From contig JBMYZL010000042.1 of the NCBI GenBank assembly GCA_049610385.1, forward strand, positions 1-6,463: a DNA stretch of 6,463 nucleotides, given 5' to 3'. The notes below the pieces were generated by a model. It had not been told where the DNA came from, did no database searches, and saw only the letters and a list, made by a program, of their open reading frames with translations. The stretch is from JBMYZL01 sp049610385 (GTDB lineage Bacteria; Bacteroidota; Bacteroidia; Flavobacteriales_D; Sanyastnellaceae). Of the stretch, positions 1 to 5,796 are shown piece after piece (the stretch's first letter is position 1; every line of letters starts with the position of its first letter). The position numbers and the translations under genes were made by a program.

Positions 1-55
1 CGCCTGCTGCTGAGGAAGCGCCTGCTGCTGAGGAAGCGCCTGCTGCTGAGGAAGC
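1..55 (+). repeat. 18-bp tandem repeat inside the coding tail, three exact copies
   Basis: The unit CGCCTGCTGCTGAGGAAG occurs three times without mismatch at 1-18, 19-36 and 37-54, and may continue before the window. The period is a multiple of three, so the repeat stays in frame and encodes a repeated Pro-Ala-Ala-Glu-Glu-Ala hexapeptide. Perfect identity at the DNA level, third codon positions included, suggests recent expansion by slippage or unequal recombination. Copy number may therefore vary between strains without breaking the frame. Confidence 0.9.
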
Positions 56-107
56 ACCCGAAGAGCCAGATGCAGAATCTGATGATTCTGAACAGCCGAA
101 AGCATGA
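1..107 (+). CDS. rplQ: C-terminal tail of a partial gene, probably 50S ribosomal protein L17
   Basis: Only the last 34 codons are present, ending in TGA at 105-107; the start lies before the window. The visible peptide is three exact copies of the hexapeptide PAAEEA followed by an acidic end that finishes EQPKA. No catalytic or folded domain is visible, so the sequence alone does not identify the protein. The L17 call rests on context: in many Bacteroidota, rplQ closes the ribosomal protein/rpoA cluster and is followed by carA and eno, and L17 in this phylum often carries a low-complexity Ala/Glu/Lys-rich C-terminal extension. The strong terminator straight after the stop fits the end of a long ribosomal operon. 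Another protein with an Ala/Glu-rich tail cannot be excluded. Confidence 0.6.
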   Translation, partial: PAAEEAPAAEEAPAAEEAPEEPDAESDDSEQPKA

Positions 108-120
108 TTCATGCCCACTG

Positions 121-156
121 AAAAAAAAGGGAGCTTGTTGAGCTCCCTTTTTTTTT
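121..156 (+). terminator. Rho-independent terminator after the rplQ-like gene
   Basis: A perfect 7-bp stem (GGGAGCT at 129-135, AGCTCCC at 141-147) encloses a 5-nt loop and is followed by nine T residues (148-156). Eight A residues precede the stem (121-128); they can lengthen the helix and would give a U tract in the opposite direction. It lies 13 bp after the stop codon. It should separate the upstream operon from carA, which implies that carA has its own promoter between about 157 and 212 or depends on read-through. Confidence 0.92.
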
Positions 157-212
157 GATGAATTCTGAAATACATCTCTTCATCCAAGTCGTCTGAATTA
201 ATTTAGCCTTCT

Positions 213-1334
213 ATGAAACAGCGCGAAGAACCTCAACAAAGAGCCGTTTTGATTTTGGCAGACGGTACACGTTTTGAAGGTAGGGGCGTCGGCGCCCGGG
301 GAACAATAACAGGTGAGATTGCCTTTAACACGGGGATGTATGGCTATCAAGAGATTTTTTCGGACCCCAGTTACCATCGGCAGATTTTGGTTATGGCCAC
401 CGATCACATTGGCAACTATGGAGCACATCACCAAGAGCGAGAATCTGGTCAGGTGCAGATTGCGGGTGTAGTTGCCAAGAATTTTTCCGCCGTAGCGAGT
501 CGTGCTGGTGATGTTGAGACTTTGGATGCTTATTTGATCCGCGATGGTGTGCCAGGCATTGCCGATGTTGATACCCGCGCATTGGTTCGTCACATTCGGG
601 AAGCAGGAGCGATGAATGCTGTACTTAGCAACGATGGTACTCCTGACTCGGAGTTGATGACCATCTTGGCGAGTACGCCTTCGATGGAAGGGTTGGAGTT
701 GAGCAGCCATGTGTCTTGTACTGAGCCTTATGAAGAAGGTCCTGAGGATGGACTCCGGGTGGCTCTTTTGGATTTGGGCGTCAAGCGCAGCATTGTACAA
801 TGCTTGTTGGATCGGGGCTGTCGGGTTCGCGTGTTCCCAAGCCGTTCCAATTCCCAAGATTTGTTGGCTTGGGATCCAGCTGGGATTATGCTCAGCAATG
901 GACCGGGTGACCCCGCGGCCATGCGGAATGTGGTGGCCACGGTGGCTGAACTGTCGGAATCCGATAAGCCGATGTTTGGCATTTGTCTTGGACACCAAGT
1001 CTTGGCATTGAGCCAGGGTTTGGCGACGAAGAAAATGTTCAATGGCCACAGGGGCGTGAATCATCCGGTGAAGAATCTGATTACGGGAAAGGCGGAAATC
1101 ACGTCACAGAATCATGGCTTTGTGGTGGATCGGGATTCATTGGAATCAGCAGTCGATATTGAAGAAACCCATGTTCATTTGAACGACAATACGGTTGCAG
1201 GTATCCGCCTGAAGGGTCGTCCTGTTTTTTCGGTGCAGTACCACCCTGAGGCTTCAGCCGGACCTCATGACAGCCGTTATTTGTTCGACGACTTTGTGGA
1301 AGCTATGAAAGGTGTTGCGGTGGAAGTCGCATGA
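213..1334 (+). CDS. carA: Carbamoyl-phosphate synthase small (glutamine-hydrolysing) subunit
   Basis: This is the glutaminase subunit of cytosolic carbamoyl-phosphate synthase. It releases ammonia from glutamine and passes it to the large subunit CarB for carbamoyl phosphate, the precursor of pyrimidines and arginine. The 373 residues match the usual family length. The N-terminal half is the CPSase small-chain domain (family motifs FNTGMYGYQEI near 38-48 and HIGNYG near 65-70). The C-terminal half is a class I glutamine amidotransferase: SNGPGDP at 228-234, nucleophile Cys258 in GICLGHQ, and His344 and Glu346 in YHPEA completing the triad. The ATG at 213 puts the conserved RAVLILADGT strand at residues 11-20, as expected; no Shine-Dalgarno is visible, only an A/T-rich leader, which is common in Bacteroidota. 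No carB is next to it. The preceding terminator suggests separate transcription from the rplQ-like gene. Confidence 0.97.
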   Translation: MKQREEPQQRAVLILADGTRFEGRGVGARGTITGEIAFNTGMYGYQEIFSDPSYHRQILVMATDHIGNYGAHHQERESGQVQIAGVVAKNFSAVASRAGDVETLDAYLIRDGVPGIADVDTRALVRHIREAGAMNAVLSNDGTPDSELMTILASTPSMEGLELSSHVSCTEPYEEGPEDGLRVALLDLGVKRSIVQCLLDRGCRVRVFPSRSNSQDLLAWDPAGIMLSNGPGDPAAMRNVVATVAELSESDKPMFGICLGHQVLALSQGLATKKMFNGHRGVNHPVKNLITGKAEITSQNHGFVVDRDSLESAVDIEETHVHLNDNTVAGIRLKGRPVFSVQYHPEASAGPHDSRYLFDDFVEAMKGVAVEVA

Positions 1335-1461
1335 TGGAGATGGTGACAAAATGAAATTTATAAGCCCCAACTGGGGCATCGGCGATGTCAATGATACAGT
1401 GGCCGAGCATGGAAAAACGGTTTTTTGATGACCAATACATTGACATTGAATTGAAAACGAG
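1335..1461. other. carA-eno spacer with a small hairpin and a 25-codon open frame
   Basis: This 127-bp gap is longer than expected if carA and eno were tightly coupled. It holds an inverted repeat, GCCCC at 1364-1368 and GGGGC at 1373-1377 with a 4-nt loop, which lacks a T tract and so is not a typical terminator. A T run at 1421-1426 follows only a weak, partly G-T paired stem (1401-1405 with 1418-1422). An ATG at 1351 opens 25 codons that end in TGA at 1426-1428. That frame is in phase with eno but is stopped before it, so it is not an enolase extension. CATTGA is repeated directly at 1438-1449, just before eno. I see no confident promoter. The spacer could hold the eno promoter or leader, but nothing proves it. 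Confidence 0.5.
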
Positions 1462-2736
1462 ATGAGCTACATTGACGATATTCATGCGCGCCAAATTTTG
1501 GATTCGCGCGGAAACCCTACGATTGAAGTGGAAGTGGTCACGGGAGAAGGGTTGATTGGACGGGCTGCCGTTCCTTCGGGAGCGAGCACAGGTATTCACG
1601 AAGCTGTGGAATTGCGCGATGGTGGTTCTGCATGGATGGGCAAAGGGGTGGCCAATGCGGTGAACCATGTCAATGCGGAAATCGCTGAAGCCCTGGTCGG
1701 TTTTGACATCACCGAGCAGCGGGACATTGATGCGGCCTTGATTGCAATGGATGGGACGGAAAATAAAGGACGTTTGGGTGCCAATGCGATATTGGGTGTC
1801 TCTTTGGCTTGTGCAAAGGCCGCTGCTGCCACCACCAACCAAAGTTTGTATCGGTACATTGGCGGCACCCATGCACATGTCCTTCCGGTTCCCATGATGA
1901 ACATCTTGAATGGTGGTTCCCATGCGGACAACAAAATTGACATTCAGGAATTCATGATCATGCCGGTTGGCGCCCGCTCATTTTCAGAAGGGCTGCGCAT
2001 GGGGACTGAGGTTTTTCATCACTTGAAGAAGGTGTTGTCTGGTAAAGGACACAGTACGAATGTTGGAGATGAAGGCGGTTTTGCACCCAATTTGGGGTCC
2101 AATGAAGAGGCCATAGAAGTGGTTTTGGAAGCCATTGAAAAATCGGGGTACACCCCTGGTGATGACATCATGATTGCGCTGGACGCTGCTTCTTCTGAGT
2201 TTTATGATGAAAAAACCGGATTGTATGCATTTGAATCTACTGGTGCCAAGCATGATGCGGCTAGTTTGGTTGGATTTTGGTCGGAGTGGTGTGCCAAATA
2301 TCCCATTTTGAGCATTGAAGATGGTTGTGCTGAGGATGACTGGTCGGCATGGAAAGCCTTGACAGAGGCCGTCGGACAAAAAGTACAATTGGTGGGAGAT
2401 GATTTGTTTGTTACCAATGTCAAACGCTTGCAACGGGGCATTGATGAAGGCATCTCCAATTCCATTTTGATCAAGGTGAATCAAATTGGGACGTTGACTG
2501 AAACGATTGCTGCGGTGGACTTGGCGCATCGAAACGGATACACCAGTGTGATGAGTCATCGAAGCGGGGAAACGGAAGACGTCACCATCGCAGATTTGGC
2601 CGTGGCGTTAAATACAGGCCAAATCAAGACGGGTTCAGCCAGCCGTTCAGATCGTGTGGCCAAGTACAATCAATTGATTAGGATTGAAGAAGAATTGGGG
2701 GAGGGCGCCGTTTACCTGGGCAAGGCAATCCGATAA
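1462..2736 (+). CDS. eno: Enolase (phosphopyruvate hydratase)
   Basis: Enolase interconverts 2-phosphoglycerate and phosphoenolpyruvate in glycolysis and gluconeogenesis, as a Mg2+-dependent cytosolic enzyme. The 424 residues are a normal bacterial length. The N-terminal capping domain starts with the typical HARQILDSRGNPT, and SGASTG near 40-45 is the mobile active-site loop. In the barrel domain I see the catalytic Glu204 in GDEGGFAP and Lys338 in ILIKVNQIGT. The Mg2+ ligands are expected at Asp241 (IALDAA), Glu286 (SIEDG) and in the GDD at 312-314. The substrate-binding SHRSGETED and the SRSDRVAKYN segment are intact. The ATG at 1462 follows an A-rich stretch without a clear Shine-Dalgarno and gives the standard N terminus. 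It lies 127 bp after carA on the same strand and converges with the secretion operon; the hairpin at 2791-2825 should end its transcript. No anomaly is visible. Confidence 0.98.
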   Translation: MSYIDDIHARQILDSRGNPTIEVEVVTGEGLIGRAAVPSGASTGIHEAVELRDGGSAWMGKGVANAVNHVNAEIAEALVGFDITEQRDIDAALIAMDGTENKGRLGANAILGVSLACAKAAAATTNQSLYRYIGGTHAHVLPVPMMNILNGGSHADNKIDIQEFMIMPVGARSFSEGLRMGTEVFHHLKKVLSGKGHSTNVGDEGGFAPNLGSNEEAIEVVLEAIEKSGYTPGDDIMIALDAASSEFYDEKTGLYAFESTGAKHDAASLVGFWSEWCAKYPILSIEDGCAEDDWSAWKALTEAVGQKVQLVGDDLFVTNVKRLQRGIDEGISNSILIKVNQIGTLTETIAAVDLAHRNGYTSVMSHRSGETEDVTIADLAVALNTGQIKTGSASRSDRVAKYNQLIRIEEELGEGAVYLGKAIR

Positions 2737-2781
2737 ATTTCCGTACACGATTGCACGTCCTTGATGCTGCCGGGTGTCTGG

Positions 2782-2831
2782 AAAAAAATTACCGATTCAC
2801 TCGTCATTGGGACCAGTGAATCGGTTTTTTT
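2782..2831. terminator. Bidirectional intrinsic terminator between eno and the convergent operon
   Basis: An 11-bp perfect stem pairs 2791-2801 (ACCGATTCACT) with 2815-2825. It can extend by three more pairs (2803-2805 with 2811-2813) across a C/C mismatch, leaving a small loop. Seven T residues at 2825-2831 form the U tract for the plus strand (eno). Seven A residues at 2782-2788, two bases outside the stem, form the U tract for the minus strand. It begins 54 bp after the eno stop and 20 bp after the stop of the OmpA-domain gene, so one element can end both transcripts. Confidence 0.93.
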
Positions 2832-2845
2832 GTCTTCTGATGACA

Positions 2846-4852
2846 TCAATTTTCGAGCAGTCCTTGGACCCGGAATTCAGTTCTTCGGTTCTCTTGATGT
2901 AGAGACTCGGAACAAGGCGTATTGTTTGTGCAGTGGTTGCGAAGTTCATATTCACCGGCGCCGACGGAGTGGATTTGTTTGGCATTGACACCCAGGTCGA
3001 TCAGATAGCGCTCAATGGAATTTGCCCGGCGTTGGGAAAGCCGTTCGTTGTAGCTGTCACTTCCTCGAGAGTCGCAATGTGATTTGATTTCCAGAATGAT
3101 TCCAGGATGATCACCCAGGAAAGCTGATACAATATCGAGCGAAGGTTTGGCCTCCTTCCGAACGATTGCGCGATCGAAGTCCCAAAAGACTTCAGGCAGT
3201 TGGAAGGGCTCACCATTCAAGACAGCTGCAACAAAATCTTCATCCCCGAGGCGGAGCAAGCTGATCAGTGAAAGATCCACCTCTACTTTCGCAATCAATG
3301 GATCTTCAGGTGTGGCGATGTTTTCATCTTCGACAAAAAAGCCATCTGTCTGGACTTGAATGCGGTATTGATGCCCGCGAGGCAGTTCGATTTCAAACCG
3401 ACCGTTGGGATCGGTCATGAAGGTGATGGTTGAGCCGTCCGTGGAATCGATCAGCACCACTTCCGCACCGCCCACGGGGGTTTCTTCACCGTCGACAAGC
3501 GTTCTGCCAATGACCTTGATGGGTGTGGATACCGCTTCGAAGCGGTAAATGGCGTCTAGACCGTCCCGGTCAGATGAAACAAATCCCTTCATTCCGAGAG
3601 AATCCAGCACAACACCGAAGTCGTCTGACGCACTGTTCAATGGGTAGTTTAAGTGAACGGGTGTTTGCCATCGGGTCGGTGGTTTGAGACCCTCTGAATT
3701 GGAAGCAATTGCAGCAGTATCCGCCTCCTGTTCCATGACGGCGTACAACAAATCCAACCCCCCCAAGGTGCGATGACCATTGGATGAAAACCAGAGAGTA
3801 TCGGCACTTCGCATCGACGGGAAGAGTTCGTTTCCAGGGGTGTTGATGGCAGGACCCAAATTCGTGGGGATGGTCCAGAAATCGCCATTTTTTCGGGTGT
3901 ACCACAAATCCATGCCTCCTTGAGCGTTGGGCCCGGGCATGTCTGAGGCAAAAATGAGCCCGGATCCATCTGGCATGATGGTCGGGTGGGCGTACATCGA
4001 TTCACGTTCATTGAAAGGAAAGGGCCGTGGTTTTGTCCATTCTCCTTCCTCATTTTCGGAATAATAAATCTGAATTGTGCTGATCGACTCACTGTTCACC
4101 TCCAGCCTTTTGGATTCCCCGGTGTTCGAGCGCGAGAGGGCCATCAATTTTCCGTCACCGCCGAAGCATGCATATCCGTCGTGATAAGGGGAGTTGATTT
4201 CTTCAATGGGTTCAGCCACCCAATTCAAATCTCCTGGTGCATCGAGCTTTGAGCGATACAGATCGGTGTAGGAAAGGCCATTGTAGGGGTCACTGGAGGT
4301 GATTTTCCCAACAGCAGTTTGACCGGTGAAGTAGATGTATTCCCCGCTTCGGGTGGGACCCGCCGTGGTTCGCAAACCCGGTACGCGCACTCGCCTCAGT
4401 TCAAAAATGCTGGTATCCGAACGAATTTCTTGGATGTTGAGGCAGCTGGATAGAAATGCAGATGCGAGGTTCGCTTTGGTTTGGTCCAAGATCATGCCTT
4501 CCAACAACGCAGCTGCTTCATCATAGGCCTGCAAGTTCATCTTGACTTGGGCATATGCCACTTTGTCCTCTGGATTCAGTACTCCCATCATTTCCAATTG
4601 CTGCAGGGAATTGGCAGCATCTGAATATTGATTGATCATGATGTGGCTCCTTGCAAGAAGTCGAAGGGCAAGGGTATCCTCAGGTGATTTTTCCACCAAA
4701 CGACTCAAGTCTTCAATGGCATCCTGGTACCTGAAGGACTCAAAAGCTTGTTCTCCTTGGAGATAAATCGAACGCGCACAACCGGTCAACAGCAACATCC
4801 AAACCCAGGAGGTGCTCATCCAAATTGACAATCTTTGGTTGGGTCGGCTCAT
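2846..4852 (-). CDS. PorE-like OmpA-family lipoprotein with TPR, beta-propeller and regulatory-like domains
   Basis: This 668-residue protein is probably an outer-membrane lipoprotein that binds peptidoglycan from the periplasmic side. A hydrophobic signal ends in the lipobox LLTGC with Cys25; the following ARS has no acidic surface-export signature. Domains in order: TPR-like helices (about 30-135); about five WD40-like PD40 segments (near 164, 225, 287, 341 and 409, with MPDGSGLIFASD and GGMDLWY as clear motifs); a carboxypeptidase-regulatory-like fold (446-507); and an OmpA C-terminal domain (553-668). Asp594 and Arg609, 15 residues apart, match the pair that binds diaminopimelate in OmpA-type domains. 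This architecture and length match PorE, a T9SS component in Porphyromonas, but Bacteroidota carry many paralogues, so the symbol is left empty. Its ATG overlaps the stop of the PorP/SprF gene by one base (TGATG), implying translational coupling. One oddity is Cys593, where Thr is usual in the SHTDSRG motif. Confidence 0.9.
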   Translation of the reverse strand: MSRPNQRLSIWMSTSWVWMLLLTGCARSIYLQGEQAFESFRYQDAIEDLSRLVEKSPEDTLALRLLARSHIMINQYSDAANSLQQLEMMGVLNPEDKVAYAQVKMNLQAYDEAAALLEGMILDQTKANLASAFLSSCLNIQEIRSDTSIFELRRVRVPGLRTTAGPTRSGEYIYFTGQTAVGKITSSDPYNGLSYTDLYRSKLDAPGDLNWVAEPIEEINSPYHDGYACFGGDGKLMALSRSNTGESKRLEVNSESISTIQIYYSENEEGEWTKPRPFPFNERESMYAHPTIMPDGSGLIFASDMPGPNAQGGMDLWYTRKNGDFWTIPTNLGPAINTPGNELFPSMRSADTLWFSSNGHRTLGGLDLLYAVMEQEADTAAIASNSEGLKPPTRWQTPVHLNYPLNSASDDFGVVLDSLGMKGFVSSDRDGLDAIYRFEAVSTPIKVIGRTLVDGEETPVGGAEVVLIDSTDGSTITFMTDPNGRFEIELPRGHQYRIQVQTDGFFVEDENIATPEDPLIAKVEVDLSLISLLRLGDEDFVAAVLNGEPFQLPEVFWDFDRAIVRKEAKPSLDIVSAFLGDHPGIILEIKSHCDSRGSDSYNERLSQRRANSIERYLIDLGVNAKQIHSVGAGEYELRNHCTNNTPCSESLHQENRRTEFRVQGLLEN

Positions 4853-5796
4853 CAGAAATATCTCGGTGAACGGGTTTTGACATCGCCTGCGCCTAAATCA
4901 AAACCAATCATGATTTCATGAGAGCCACCCGTGAGGGTGCGCAAACCGTTGGTCGTGAAGTCATGGGCATATCCGGTGCGGAGGGCAGGAGAGATTTGGT
5001 ACTCCAACATGGCGACCATAGACGCTCCTGAGCGGTACCCCAGGCCCAGCCAAAACCTATCGTAAAAAAGCGCATGCAAATTGAGGTCCACTTCGACGGG
5101 TGCCGTTGCAACATATTTTACGAGACACGAGGGCTTCAAACTGACATTTTCCGAGGGGAAGAACACCATGCCAGAAGTAATCATGACGTGACGCTTGAAA
5201 TAGTCGTCATTCCCGTTTTGCAAGACGTCGTCGAGTGCATAAAGGACGGGCACGGATCCGCCGAGATAGAAAATTTCGTTTGAATAGTAGACCCCAAAAC
5301 CAAACTTGGGAATCATCTCTCGAATTTCATTGCCGTTATATACAGGATCTGTTGGGTCCCAAACGTCAACATCTTGAAGGGCCGCGCGGTAACTTGCTGC
5401 GCCGGCCCGCAAACCAAATGCCAAATGTCCGACCGGCATGTCCAGCCGATACGCGAAATTGACCGCCACGTCCAACTGAGAAGTCACGCCGATTTCGTCC
5501 ATGGTGATGAGCAGTCCCAGCCCCAAATCTTCTGCCGCCATCGGTCCATCTATGGCCATGACAGATGTGACTGGCGCGCCATCCATTTGGGTCCACTGGG
5601 ACCGTTGGAGCAAGGTGCTGTTGATGTAGGAATGCGAGCCAGCATATGCTGGATTCAACAGCAAGCCATTGAACAGGTATTGACTGATCATGATGTCTTG
5701 CTGCGCATGAACTTGTTGGGGTTTGGCCAAAATCAAACCCATCACGAGCAGACCCAACCAGCCTCTCCTTTTGCTATATGTCAACCACTTTTTCAT
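4852..5796 (-). CDS. PorP/SprF-family type IX secretion membrane protein
   Basis: This 314-residue protein is predicted to be an outer-membrane beta-barrel of the PorP/SprF family, whose members support secretion or surface attachment of T9SS cargo. A Sec signal peptide with a basic start and hydrophobic core (about 13-24) is followed by VHA-QQD, a likely cleavage after residue 31. The mature start shows the family hallmark QQDxxxSQYxFNxxxxNPAYAGS (32-54). The rest has alternating aromatic and glycine-rich strands (GLRAGAASYR, FGFGVYYS, GLGYRSGAS, GYAHDF), and the protein ends SPRYF, as many relatives do. The ATG overlaps the upstream cargo stop by four bases (ATGA) and the stop overlaps the OmpA-domain start by one base, so all three should be made together. 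In Flavobacterium johnsoniae, SprF is encoded next to SprB and is needed for its export; a similar partnership here is inferred. Whether it is the core PorP or a cargo-specific paralogue cannot be decided. Confidence 0.93.
   Translation of the reverse strand: MKKWLTYSKRRGWLGLLVMGLILAKPQQVHAQQDIMISQYLFNGLLLNPAYAGSHSYINSTLLQRSQWTQMDGAPVTSVMAIDGPMAAEDLGLGLLITMDEIGVTSQLDVAVNFAYRLDMPVGHLAFGLRAGAASYRAALQDVDVWDPTDPVYNGNEIREMIPKFGFGVYYSNEIFYLGGSVPVLYALDDVLQNGNDDYFKRHVMITSGMVFFPSENVSLKPSCLVKYVATAPVEVDLNLHALFYDRFWLGLGYRSGASMVAMLEYQISPALRTGYAHDFTTNGLRTLTGGSHEIMIGFDLGAGDVKTRSPRYF

Noticed and set aside
171..206. Possible Bacteroidota-type -7 elements (TAnnTTTG) before carA, at 171-178 and 199-206
   Set aside because: The first differs from the consensus at two positions. 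The second has one mismatch but would place the transcript start almost at the ATG. Neither has a TTTG element at proper spacing.
198..1064. Long minus-strand open frame of 288 codons opposite carA
   Set aside because: It is antisense to an intact, motif-complete carA, its predicted peptide is rich in His/Arg/Gln with no recognisable domain, and it has no neighbours on that strand. It is a shadow of the carA codon pattern.
1401..1426. Possible intrinsic terminator between carA and eno ahead of the T6 run
   Set aside because: The only stem is five pairs, two of them G-T, with a 12-nt loop; it is too weak compared with the two clear terminators in the window.
1421..1430. The 10-mer TTTTTTGATG shared with 151-160
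   Set aside because: It is low complexity, occurs only these two times that I noticed, and the flanks are unrelated; most likely chance.
1303..2559. Minus-strand open frames (1303-1923, 1984-2559 and others) opposite eno
   Set aside because: They mirror the enolase coding frame and show no domain, signal or sensible start context.
2761..2988. Plus-strand 75-codon frame running through the terminator into the OmpA-domain gene
   Set aside because: It spans the terminator hairpin and is antisense to the conserved OmpA C-terminal domain; the peptide has no recognisable features.
3570..4092. Alternate minus-strand frames inside the OmpA-domain gene
   Set aside because: They are out-of-frame readings of the beta-propeller coding region, whose main frame is continuous with clear PD40 motifs.
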